DNA of 64,000 nt. It comes from Cytidiella melzeri (Eukaryota > Basidiomycota > Agaricomycetes > Polyporales > Irpicaceae). Positions 46,389-57,798 of the stretch are shown here, piece after piece; position 1 is the stretch's first letter, and the number at the start of each line of letters is the position of its first letter. Under the pieces are notes generated by a model, which was not told where the DNA came from, searched no databases, and saw nothing but the letters and a program-made list of their open reading frames with translations. Location of the stretch: positions 1 to 64,000 of the forward strand of contig JABYQR010000186.1 of assembly GCA_022592445.1 (NCBI GenBank), given 5' to 3'. A program made the position numbers and the translations under genes.

Positions 46389-47620
46389 ATGCAACAACCC
46401 ATCCGTACCGCGTTCACTGACCTCGTCGGTACGATTCATCGCAACTCCTTTGTCTGCCTCGTCTTCTGGCTCACCGCAAACCGCATCGCAGGTACCAAAA
46501 CCCCCATTGTGGGAGCACCGATGGGCTACGCGTGGTCAGCAGAGCTAGCGTACGCCGTAGCATCCGCAGGCGGGTTTGGCATGATGGGAGCATGTGCGGC
46601 AAGAGCCTCCTAGCTAGTAGTAGCCCTCGCATCGTTCACTCATCTCGTCGTTCCCGTCTACTACTTACAGCGCTGGACACTCCCGAGCAGCTACGCACAA
46701 CCCTAAGAACCATCCGCAAAAACCTCGGTGTCGCACGTGATGATCCCCTCCCCATCGGTGTCGGTTTCCTCGCGTGGCTTCTGGACAAGACAGAGGTGAC
46801 AGAGTCTCCGAGGATACCTGCCGTGCTGGACGAGAAGCCCAAGGCGGTTTGCTTTGCGTTTGGCAACGACCTCGGTAAATATATCCGATGCGTGCGGGAA
46901 TACGAGGACAAGCGTGAGCACAAGACTCTTGTATTCGTCTGTATAAATACGGTAGAGGAAGCTGTACGCGCAGCGAATGAGTGGAAGGTGGACGTGATTA
47001 TTGCACAGGGTATGTAACGCGTACTGTCGGTTCTCGAGTAACCTCACCGATTATGCTCAGGCTTCGAGGCTGGCGGACACGGAAGCTCTTACGCGCCAAC
47101 GACGTCCATCCTCCTCGCCGCCGTTCTAGCCGCACTACCCAATGGCCCGCCTGTCCTCGCCGCAGGTGGCATCGCAACAGGCGCACAAATGGCATCCTTG
47201 CTCGCTCTAGGTGCTTCAGGCGTCGTACTCGGCACACGTCTCCTCTTCACCAACGAATGCCAGTACACACCAACCCAAAAATCCATTCTCCTGAACGCAA
47301 ACTTGAATTCGACAATGCGTGGCGTGTGCTACGACGAAGTTAACCGAATCGTGGGTTGGCCGGACAGGATTGACGGACGGGCGATCGCGAACGATGTATG
47401 GGCGGATTACAAGGCGGGTTTGCCGTTGGAGGAGCGCCTGCGCAAGTTTGACGAGGGCAAGGAGAAGGGTGAGGCGAACAGAGTGGTTGTTTGGGCAGGC
47501 GCAGCTACCGCGCTCACCAAGGAGATCAAAGATGCGGCAGACGTTGTGATTGAAGTTCACGAGGAGGCGGTTAGGCGTATCAAACAGGTTTCTTCGTTGC
47601 TCGTAGCATCCGAGTCATGA
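46389..47620 (+). CDS. Nitronate monooxygenase (2-nitropropane dioxygenase family)
   Basis: Exons 46389-46428, 46492-46593, 46671-47009 and 47061-47620 give 346 residues. The flavoenzyme oxidises alkyl nitronates and protects against nitro-toxins such as propionate-3-nitronate. Family blocks in the TIM barrel are TKTPIVGAPMGYAWSAELAY, ASAGGFGMMGA, PIGVGFLAWLLD, VDVIIAQGFEAGGHG (FMN phosphate-side glycines and the conserved His), LAAGGIATGAQMASLLALG and ASGVVLGTRLLFTNEC. Length is typical of fungal members. The 40-nt first exon is supported by frame and by a family-like N-terminus. Divergent from the small unknown gene; convergent with the DJ-1 gene, whose stop is 72 bp beyond its own. Confidence 0.92.
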
Positions 47621-47692
47621 ACTTTGGTTTTGTTAGAATACAAGTACAATTGGATTATTCACAATTTGGGCATTCGAATCCTAGCTGAGAGC

Positions 47693-48703
47693 TCAGGCGA
47701 ATGTATTCGGGGGGAAGATCATCGGCCCAGCGACCTCTGCACGTTTCTCCTTCCCGCAGAGTAGCTCGACGAGAGTCAAAGCAAAGAGAAAAGTGGTACC
47801 TGGAACGCAGCTCAGCTATGATTACGTCCCCGTGTGAGGACGACTTACCAGGCCCGCGGCTGCAATCTCATGTTCTCAGTCATGACACAGGACCAATCCG
47901 TGGCGGCTTACCTTGTTACTAGCTTTCCGGATACGACCACAGGGTCTTCAGAGTATTCAAAGTCTGTGACGTTGATCTATCGTTCGTAAAGAGAACATGA
48001 CCAAATGACTGCCATTGCCGCACCGTTGTCAAGTTGGGCTTTCACGCTCGGATGAGACGTCAGCGGCTGCCTGGCAAGTCCAGAAGTCAACGCAGTCAAG
48101 ACCCCTTGAAAAAAACAAAAACACTCAGTCAGTCAGTCGAGGCGACGAGCTCGAAGCATGAAAGAAACAGCAAAAAAAAAGTAAAACGATTTACCAGCGC
48201 AGATCATACCGACGTATTTGTCCTTTTCGAGAAACTGTCGAACGGCGTGTTGAACGTGCGAGCTTTGCGACAACCGTTCTGCTCCTTTGGCACCTCCAGG
48301 GATGACCAGGAGATTAAACTTGTCCTGTGAAAGGGTATAATTCGATCGTGTTCCTCTTCACCATCATGTTGCATTTTCTTTTTTCTTTTTTCCCGACAGA
48401 CGGGGATATGGGGGCGTGGATGCTTACCGGGGTGACGACCTCAGGCGAAAAGAACACGTCTGGTCGGATGAGAACCCCACGAGAGCATTTCACGAGCTCT
48501 GGGAGACCGGGTTTGCTAATGCTAATATGTTCGTAGTTTGAGACGCATACTGAGCGACAGTCTACTCCGGCTCTTGTGAGTGTGTCCCAGGTGATGGTAC
48601 TGTTTTATCGATGAGCATTGAGCTCGAGCTCTGGTCATGGTCGCAACACTTACTACTCCATCTCTTCTGTCCCTTCTGCAATCAAAATGGCTGCTTTCAA
48701 CAT
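47693..48703 (-). CDS. DJ-1/PfpI family protein
   Basis: Seven exons: 48703-48654, 48599-48428, 48324-48195, 48104-48024, 47963-47912, 47859-47849, 47799-47693, giving 200 residues. Start MLKAAILIAEGTEEMEYTIT matches DJ-1 proteins, and the conserved Glu of the first strand (GTEEME) is present. LLVIPGGAKGAEQLSQSSHV and MICAG (nucleophile-elbow Cys) follow, then LTSHPSVKAQL, DFEYSEDPVVVSGKLVTSRG and the C-terminal TTFLFALTLVELLCGKEK. Members act as redox-sensing chaperones, deglycase-like or glyoxalase-III enzymes; which applies here cannot be told. Exon 6 is only 11 nt, needed to read TSRGPG in frame. Confidence 0.92.
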
Positions 48704-48910
48704 GATTACGCCTCTGCTGTGTTCAAACTTTGGTTGGTACAGTCGGGAAATTGGTCAGTAGAGCAAGTGTTATCATGCGTACATTAAGGTTAGGTCAATG
48801 ACGTCAACCAGCATCGCACAATATTATAACTGTAGAGTAGAGTACACAGTAGTAGTGTCCGAATGCAACCACCAATGTTTTGTCCCTCCCCGGCAACGCT
48901 GCCTCTCTAA

Positions 48911-50337
48911 CTATTTGCGCTCAGAAAACGACTCTACGCTGCGCCCGTCTGCGACAGCCTCGGTCTCTGACTTTATACTGATTTTGATGTGTTGCATCGG
49001 ATGAGACCTGGTGCTTTCGCCGATGCCGGGCGTGACGGACGGGTGCACCTCGGACGAGCGTCCTACGTTGCTCATCGTTTCTGACGAGCGGAACGCGATA
49101 CGGATGGTGATCGCGTTGAACGTGATACCCTAAACACACACAAGAAAGAAACATCAGTGTTGGGAGAAAAAATAAATAAATAAAAAACAAGGACCAAAGA
49201 AATAAAACAGTGTAAGACGTACGACAAGGGGAGTTACGATCTCGAGGAGGATGTACTGAGCGTTGAGGTTGATGGCATACATAACCAACAGAATGAACTC
49301 TGTCAGGAGCTGCAGCGCGGCGGACTCGACGAGGATGCGAACGACGGGGAACAGACCTCCACCGCCGTCCGCCCGGTACCTCTTTGTCCGTCTGTCAGTT
49401 TGCCAGATGCGGAAAGCCATGAGGGTGGTAGTGAGGAAGGATTGGATGAAGGACACGGCGTAAAAAGTCGATATCCAGGAGAGGAGTCGAGGGTCGAACA
49501 CCGTCGAACCTGTAATCTCGCTCGGGTACAGACCGCACACTGCGTATCCGGAAACTGCAAAAAAAAAGTGCCCAGATTGTGGTTGGTTTCAGTGTTGTTG
49601 TTTGTAGGCTGGTATATAAAAGAAAAGGGAAAGGGAAAGAAGGAATATATTGGATACGTACTCATGCCTACTATGAGCAGAACGGAAGGGAGAAGAACCG
49701 CCTTCCAGTTACGACCCCATATCACGTATGTTCTGTAAATCTAGAGAGCACATTGTGTCGGTACATCCCTTCTCGTGGCTGGACGACATGACATGATGGT
49801 AACTCACGGCTACCGCATCTCCCAGCATCTCCTGGGTAGCATAGATGGTGTCTTTGAACACATGATGCCACGGAGCGAGCGCACCAATCCATGCCGCAGG
49901 GCCTCCAGGGTCACTTCTGTGAACAACGTAGCCCTGAATCATACGGTAGCAGTTCATGGCTAGAGAGTTCAACAAGTAAGAACGCCTTGGAATATGTTAC
50001 GACAGACGATGTCTTACTCACATACGTGGATGGCGGACAGTATGAACATGACGATACCGATGTAAAACATGATCTTGCTGTGGCCATCTTGGTGCCTTCG
50101 GAGCGTGACGTTGATGTACAAGGACGCAAGGAAAAGGCAGAGTAGGAAGCCTAGTAGTAGTCGGTAGCGTCGATATTGCCAGATTTAGATGAAAAAAAAA
50201 GCTGTCACGAACCAAATACGACCGCCTGTAGAGCACACAGGTGAGATTTTGCGTCGAATAGAGCAGGACAGACCGAGCGTTACCTCAAGCCAGATGGACA
50301 CGATAAATACCGTGTCGAGATCTAATTGGTAAAGCAT
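48911..50337 (-). CDS. Seven-transmembrane protein of an Agaricomycete family
   Basis: Seven exons: 50337-50284, 50225-50213, 50150-50022, 49959-49808, 49740-49662, 49554-49223, 49129-48911, giving 325 residues. Hydrophobic segments are spaced as seven helices: LDTVFIVSIWLEAVVFGFLL, KIMFYIGIVMFILSAIHVSM, WHHVFKDTIYATQEMLGDAV, WKAVLLPSVLLIVGM, SWISTFYAVSFIQSFLTTTL, RILVESAALQLLTEFILLV and ILLEIVTPLVGITFNAITIR. Between them lie RRHQDGHSK and YRTYVIWGRNW loops typical of this large, uncharacterised mushroom family. The C-terminal tail is Ser-rich and cytosolic-like. A receptor role is often assumed but not shown. Exon 2 is 13 nt. Confidence 0.85.
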
Positions 50338-51605
50338 GGCAAACGAGTGTACGCGGTCGGTGAGGGTGGGCAAGCGCTGTTTTGTTTCTGTGAGGGTCAA
50401 CGTGAAGAAGCCGACACTGCGCCGCTCCTCCTCAAGTGTCCTGGGTAGCCTGAAGAAGCAAGGCAACGAGGAGGGCAACAGAGAGCGAGAGAGAGAGAGA
50501 GTTGGAGGGGAGAAAAATTCGAAAAGCGCGAGGATCTGCTCGACTATAAACATGAACATTCGCCTGTACGGCATTCATGGTTCTCACCATTCGGTTATCA
50601 ACTGTGCAACAACTGGTGACCCTGTTTGCAATCTGTTTAAATCTGGGGGATCCCGGCGGATGAACTGCTGAGCGTCCCCATCACGACGTGTAGCCAAAAT
50701 ACAAAGGCGCAGCCATTTGGAGGTCGCGTTTTGCGTTTTGGTTACCGTTTTGCCTGGAAAAAGGTGCACTGAGGGATGGTTTGGACTGCCAGCGACGCCT
50801 GGACTAGCAAGCAAGCTGGAAGACGGAGATGACCTCCATCCTCGTGCTTGTGGTGCACAAACCATTGGCTGTGTTCGTAAAACGCGGTTAGATTCGGTGA
50901 TACTAAGCTATAGAGAAGAACCGACGTCGCACAGGTTCAAGTTTGACTTCGGAAATATCGGTAGCCAACGTTAGATGCGGATGTAGTATGTATGTACGAA
51001 CTTGTCGAGGTACAACGTCCAGAGTGACAGAGACTAACTGCAACGGTTTTCGTAAGCGCAGTAGATTCAGACTGACACCCGTGTACGATATGTCGCCGTG
51101 CCGCATATATATACTCAGCGAGCCTATCGCCGCTGCTGGCAACGCTAAATGTCGCGGAGAACTGCAGAATGATGCAGATTCAAATGAGCGTTGATACTAC
51201 ACTCCCAAGCGAATGCGATGTCGGGCGGATATGAGCGCGGGGTATGTCGTCGCGGCGACGAAAGGAGGGAATGTGGCGGTCTGAGGGATGGGCGTGCAAC
51301 GAAAAAAATAAATATCACTGAGATGGGTGTGAAACGTCGCTCCGACAACCAGCCCATCATATAATCTGTCTATAGCCAGTTTATCTAGACCAGCAATAAT
51401 GGACATCCAGCGTACATAATTATCAGGATATGCACAGTTCAACTATCTGACCACCATATTATGTGTGATTGAACATGCACAGTGCGAGCAGAAGCCGCGA
51501 GAGACTCGGGCAATAGACATATTGATCTCACTTTGCTTGAGCTGGGATGGACAGCGCGGAACGAACAAATGACATATTCAAAACAACAACAACGTGTAGA
51601 TACAG
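50338..51605. other. Intergenic region
   Basis: 1.27 kb with no convincing gene. Contains an AG/GA simple repeat at about 50483-50502. Open frames on both strands are short and unrelated to known families. Confidence 0.45.
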
Positions 51606-52361
51606 CTAATTTAAAGTACAGTCATACAACGCGAGCTGCCCCTGTAGTTCCGTCCAAATATCCCTGCGAATCTCCTCGCGCGTACGTGTAGCTACAGTTT
51701 CAGGTAGGAGTTTCTGTGCTGGGCCAGGGGCACGCTTCGGCTTGAAGCGCGCCATCCAGGAGTCGAGGAAACTGCCTTCGAAAGGAATGCTGGTGTTCCA
51801 ATCAGGCCAGTTGGAGCCAGCAGGAAACTCGGGATAGGTGCCGACGAACGCCATCCAGTACAGCGAAACACCCCACGACCACTGGGGATGTGTCCGGTCC
51901 AAGACGGTCGTGAGGAGCCAACGCTCGACGCCGTTGAGGAGCGATTCCCAGGATGCGAACGACTCGCAGTTGAAATGCTTGAGGGTGGTTGCGAACGTAA
52001 GCGGGTAGTCGGTCTCCTGTGCTGAACGTGTGAGGTACATGTCGCTCGACGCAAAGTGCGATGTACTTACTGGTGGGAGGGTGACCGCAAAGTCATAATC
52101 CGCCTCTTCGCCTTTCACCTTTGCGGGGCGCACTGTCGCCGTGAGGAAAGCAGCAGCCTCAGGAGGCACTGCAACTGTTACTGTGAGGGGCTGTGAGAAT
52201 GTCAGTGATTGAGCAAAGCGTGAGTATCGCAGAGGGCTTACCACAGAGTCCAATGCGCGCGATAAGCCGTGGATTTCGATCCACAAGGGAACACGGCGGA
52301 AGTCGTCAGCCCCTTCGCCGTGTTGGGGCGGTCCAGCATTGACCATGAGAACGGTCGCCAT
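51606..52361 (-). CDS. Unknown 216-residue protein
   Basis: Exons 52361-52242, 52190-52071 and 52016-51606 give 216 residues. Start MATVLMVNAGPPQHGEGADD; then VPLWIEIHGLSRALDSVPLT, VTVAVPPEAAAFLTATVRPA, TDYPLTFATTLKHFNCESFA, WSWGVSLYWMAFVGTYPEFP and a charged C-terminal half with TREEIRRDIWTELQGQLALY. The second intron (52070-52017) is 54 bp, in frame and stop-free, so a longer form retaining it is possible. No family recognised; no signal peptide or membrane segment. Confidence 0.6.
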   Translation of the reverse strand: MATVLMVNAGPPQHGEGADDFRRVPLWIEIHGLSRALDSVVSPLRYSRFAQSLTFSQPLTVTVAVPPEAAAFLTATVRPAKVKGEEADYDFAVTLPPVSTSHFASSDMYLTRSAQETDYPLTFATTLKHFNCESFASWESLLNGVERWLLTTVLDRTHPQWSWGVSLYWMAFVGTYPEFPAGSNWPDWNTSIPFEGSFLDSWMARFKPKRAPGPAQKLLPETVATRTREEIRRDIWTELQGQLALYDCTLN

Positions 52362-52638
52362 GGTCGAGGAGGAGGAGAGTGGGAGATGTGGAGAGGGCTG
52401 GCAACGCTGAGCAAAACGTTGACAGAGGGGAGAAAGCCAACGCCAAGGGAGTTCGCACGGTCACGTGCGCTTCTCCGTCGATCTCAAACGCATCGATGGG
52501 CTCGTACAGTCCTCTCCTTTCTCTACGACGTGTGCACGAAGCTTGAGACACATTGCAAAAGGTGAGTAAAACAGTCTTGTATTGCACAATCTGACCCAAC
52601 TTACGTTGTGATTGTGCTACCTTTGCTCATCAGTCAGC

Positions 52639-55600
52639 ATGTCCGCAAATACTCCAGCTTATGGCTTAGACCCTACAGGTGCGTACTTGAGATTGGCTCT
52701 GTTTCTCTACACACGTCAATAATTTCTACACAGTGTGGTCTATAGGCCCCAAGGACCAAGTGACGTGCTTATTGTGTCCGAGCCCCACAAATGGTCTTCC
52801 ACTCACAATGGCACGCCGCTACGCTCAGGGCCATGAATCTACAGCCCGGCATCAGCAGCGCCTCCAGTACCGTCAGCAGCTACAAGAGGCCAACATGGAG
52901 CGCGCGAAGCTGCAAGATACAGAACTACAGAGGCAAGAAATGCAAGGAATTGAGGAGTCTTCAGACACATTCCAGGAGGAAGAGCACCTGGTGGACACGT
53001 CTCAAGATCCAGTCCCATTCGGTGAGCTCTGGCAACCCCAAAGTCGTGAGCACAGTGTTGGCGTGTTAGAGGTGAATGAGGAGGAGGGGGAGGGGGAGGA
53101 GGAGGAGGAGGAGGAGGAATTTGCTGCTGATAGTGCTGAGCGCGATGAGACATTGGATGCGGACTATGAGCTGTTTGAGGATGATTTGCAAGATGAGCAC
53201 GTAGGCAGCGCTATTGAGCAGGATACCATAGGAGAAGATGAGCCGTCCTATCTAGGTATGAGGTATTACATGATGAAAATGTCCTGCTGACAATTCATCA
53301 TAGGCATACCAGCGTTTTCACACTCAAGTCAGCCATCTGCTCAGGATTCATCGTTCTTTCCATGGCCGTCCAAGTCAGTAAGTATGAGTGAGATCCTACG
53401 GTCAGATAGCTACTAATTTCCATCAGCTCTTTCTCACAGACCTCTTGTTAACATCTCCGCGTCTGCGGTTCTCGGATGCACAAATCAGTGCAATGCTTAG
53501 ATGGGCCAAGGCATTACACGCACGTGACGTTCCGACCTTGTACGCTATCAAGAAAATGCGCCAGGACCTCCGTCGTCTGGTTGGAGATCCCACAAAGAAG
53601 GTTGTAAGTCCTAGTGGCAATATCTTCTACATCAATGATATTGGGGCTGCGGTTGCAAAGGTACGGATTGTATATCTTGTAATCAAATCTCAATCTGAAC
53701 CTGTTTTAGGATTACGCAAATCCTTTGACTCGATTTGCAATGTCCGACTTTCCTGAAGACCGTGGAGGATATATGTCTGAAGCACAGCATGGTTTCAAGA
53801 TGCTTCGCGATGGCCCTGAAGGCATTGTCACGCCTGCTGTAAGGGTTGAAGGAAAGATCTTTTTCACTCAGGAGCTGCTTCAGCGATCCGACACGTCCTA
53901 TTTTATACCGGAGCGGTTCTTTGTGGATTGTTGTAGTTCACGACGAGACCCAATCCCAACTGCTGGAGGCACACCAGAGACACTTACAGCATTAGGCCGT
54001 AGCGTTTCTTGGACTGAGGTAAGGTACATCTTCAATTGGATGTATTTTTGCTCACTGGTTGATTAAATATAGCGTGGTTTTGTTGTGAGCAACCGACAGA
54101 TGCTATGTCCTGTGGCTACCTTCAAGGTTCCCTTTGACAACTTGTATGGGTCATATCCTGAACATGTCCAGCTGTTCTCTGGTATGTCTCAATAAACCCA
54201 CTTAGTGACTTTCTCACTTAACTTAATTTGCACAGATGAGTCTCGGAAATACGCCGAAAAAATGCCAAATCCCATTCGACAACTTGCCAAGGGCAGGATG
54301 TGCTACGCTGTCCCAGTCATTGTGTTCATCGATGATGTTTCTGGCAATGTTTCAAAGCAGTGGAACAAGCATCATGTTGTCTACGCCTCTAACGCAAACT
54401 TGCCACGGGAGATGATAGAAAAGGAATTCTCGGTCAAGTTTGTCTCATCGTCACCACATGCGTCTCCAATAGAGCTTGCAAAGGCTGTCTGTGACTCCAT
54501 AAAGTAAGTACAGTCCTGAATTCTGCTGCAGAAAAATTATACTGGTACTTTTTACTTACTTCTCAAATAGTTCAGCAGCCCAGAATGGTGTTGAGGCCTG
54601 GGACTGCAAGTATGACGAAGAGGTTTTGTTGCTTCCATATGGCTTTTTTTTTGGTGGCGACAATCCCATGCAAGCAGAGGAATGCAGTCACAACGGGCTT
54701 GGTTGTAATCTCTTTTGCCGAACTTGCAAAGTTGGTGGTACCAAGGCTCATAAAGCCTCAGAAGAAGGCTTTCTTGAGTTATTCTCTGTATGTTTCTTTC
54801 TCTCTATTTTCTTTTCAAGAGTCAAGGTTGGGAACCTGATTTTTTGTGCTACTGTAGGAAGGCCCACTTCGAACACCACATGAAACAGACGCAGAAATTC
54901 GAAGACAGCTCAGCATGTCTGTTCTCCCTGGAGCTCAGAGCAAGGTTGACAGCGCACGTCAGGCCACTGGTGTTTGGGACTCAGGACTTCACAGCATCAT
55001 TCATACCTTGATTGAGATGGGTAAACAGCTTCGGAAGGCACGGCCAGACAATTCCCAGGCATCTGAGGATGCAATACGAAAGCAGCTTGAGACAGAGCTA
55101 GATCGCCTACTTCAGCCACATTCCGTGGATGACTGGATTAACCCATTGCTTGGACTAGCCGGTCAGTTTCCACAATATTCATGTTACCATTGATCTCATA
55201 TATCATTCAAGGAGTTAACATTCACATGGATACACCTACTGAGATACTACACACAGTGCTGCTAGGTGTTGTCAAGTACTTCTGGGGCCAGACTGTTCAT
55301 ATCATCGAAAAAGCAAAGTCGCTTGCTTTACTTGAAGCACGAATGGAGTCACTCGCGGTGCATGGCCTCAATCTCCCTGCGTTTGTTCCAGCATACATCT
55401 GCCATTACCGTGGGGGTCTTATTGGAAAGCATTTCAAGAGCCTTGCTCAAGTAATGCCATTCCTCATTCATGACCTAGTTCCTCAGGATGTACTTGATGG
55501 ATGGAATGTGATTGGAGAACTGGTTGTTCTTCTCTGGCATACAAGTATTGAGGACCGAGAAGTATACTTGGCATGTTTCATTTTATTTTATGGTGTTGCA

Positions 55601-57623
55601 CTATCTCATTGCTGCTGTAGGCCCATCTATCTAGGACCATTCAAGACCTTCTCAATATCACTGCAAAATGTGCACCGAGCATTCTCATCACCAAGCCAAA
55701 ATTCCACTTCCTAGTCCATCTTCCAGCATACATCCGCCGTTTTGGCCCTGCCATTCTCTTTTCGACAGAACGCTATGAGAGCTTCAACCACGTATTCCGG
55801 CTTTCATGCATCCACAGCAATCGGCAATCACCCAGTCACGACTCCTGTAAGACCTTTGCTGCACAGGACGCTGTCAAGCATGTGGCCCTTGGTGGATTCT
55901 GGTATGATGCCGAGAAGAAGACTTGGAGATCTGCAGGTCATGGAGTCCGGGACTACATGAGGGATCATCCAGAAGAGAAAGCACACCTGGGTTATAAAGA
56001 AACCAAGCCTGTTATTTCTGGTATGATTCTGAAGATGCTACACTATCTCTGTGACTATACTGATAATTATGCTAGGATCTGCACACCTACCCAAGTCACA
56101 GCAGAGACATTCGATGTCTGTTACATGGGCACAAACATACTCCTCAACAGTCACTAGCAGCTCACCCTCAGCTCAACTTGCTGCCCATGGACTGGACACA
56201 CGACGCTACTTCAAGGTTGAGTCTATGACTCTCATCAACGGCGATAAAGCTGTCACTGGGAAAGATATTCTTGTTAAGTATGGTGATAATCAGGTGAGCT
56301 ATCTTAGTTTTGGTAAATGTTTCACTATTATTGAATCTTCTCCTGCTCTTAGTACAAGTTTGCACGTGTTATTGAGATGCTGGTGCCACTGGAAAATGTC
56401 TCCCAAGTTTCTCACATCTCTGTTCAGCTGTTCAAGATAGAGGACACACGACATGAGAAGCTTCGAGTCCCTCGACTGACCTTGACACAAGACACTGCCC
56501 TTCTCACACTCCAGGTATGTTGAACTCAATTGTACAGCTGTATGTGCTCAGTCAGGGATTATTGCAGGACATCATATGTGCAGTCAATACCCAGCACAAT
56601 TGCACAGACTCGGACTCCCAATGCATAGGAGTGACATTGCATCCTACTCGGCAAGAACGCACCTTCACAGAGCATCGTACCAAGCAAATTGCTCAGCATG
56701 CAGAGACACCTCACTTCTTACTCAATATCTACTCAATTCACAACTACGAGCAGATTGCTAAAGCTCTTCCTTCATCGCTACGACGGGCTGAGCCAGTTAT
56801 CCCTGACACAGCAGTTTTAGAAGTGCGGAAAGCAGCTGTGAAGCACATGGGAGCTCGAAAAGCTGCATCAAAAGCTGCACTTCCACCTTCCAGCACCACA
56901 AGGATCACAACACCGATCACTCCAGCCGCGTTCAATGTGTCCAACGTCGTGACACAGCCTTTACCAGGTACCTACACTCCTTTTGCCTCTCAAGAGAGTG
57001 AAGCAAACAGGGGTAAGTGCCAGTGCGTAAGGGTACACCCATACACACACTAATAATTGTTTTCATGACATGCAGATAGCAGGGTTGTGACTGCACGACC
57101 ATTTGAAACACCCCAACGGAGCTCATCCAAACGAGGTGCAAAGCGCAAGGTAACAGAAATGGATGTGAGTTCCAGATCCTGCAATTATAGTGCATGCTCT
57201 CATTTTCTGTGGGCAGAAGCAAGCAGGCGGAGGTTTTCAAGCTAATCCAATCGCTTCCAGCTCTCAATCTCAACATCATGAGAGCTATACTGGTGCTGCA
57301 TATGCTGATTCACAGTGGCAGCGTTCACTTTCTTGGCCAGCAGCACAGCCAGGTCCTCACATCTCTGAGTCCGGGGAATTACCCACTTCCCACCTGCATT
57401 CATGCCCCCATCCCAATCTACATTCTCCTTTCCTCACCCAACACACACCATAAACACGCAAACACCATTTCCGCTGCCGCACCCGTCACACACCATTCAA
57501 GACATACCAATCAACCAGCAAACACACCCTTCAGGGCCTCCGGAGCCTCAATCCTTCAATCGCTTCTCGCGCTGGACCCATGCATCGCCGTTTGGGCCCA
57601 ATAACGATAACAATAATATGTAA
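52639..57623 (+). CDS. Gene A2: large zinc-finger protein, homologue of A1
   Basis: Multi-exon gene starting MSANTPAYGLDPT (exon 52639-52678) then 52734 onward. Blocks in order: a zinc motif VTCLLCPSP...GHESTARHQQ, a Glu-rich linker (EEEGEGEEEEEEEEF), LTSPRLRFSDAQISAMLRW, DYANPLTRFAMSDFPEDRGG, DDVSGNVSKQWNKHHVVYAS, EFSVKFVSSSP, a Cys/His cluster ECSHNGLGCNLFCRTCKVGG, DTPTEILHTVLLGVVKYFWG, GGLIGKHFKSLAQVMPFLIH, YIRRFGPAILFSTERYESFN, and NTQHNCTDSDSQC...HFLLNIYSIHNYEQI. The C-terminal 150 residues are low-complexity (Ser/Pro/His). About 1,250-1,300 residues; introns are short GT-AG and no internal stop was seen. Each block has its counterpart in A1. The EILH-LLG region and long Cys/His clusters recall CACTA-like transposases, but that is inference. 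No terminal inverted repeats were found around this copy. Confidence 0.7.
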
Positions 57624-57798
57624 TAATGTATTGTAGTTTAGAAATAGAGGCTCATGTTCACTTGTGTCTCTCGCAATCTCATTTCCTGTGGCCTCATTGT
57701 TGACCAAACAAAGGTAAACATTGGTGCGCTTATATCGATTTGAGCGCTTGCCATGTTTCTCCAGGTCGCGCTGGTTGCTCGTCGCTCAACGCCCTTCG

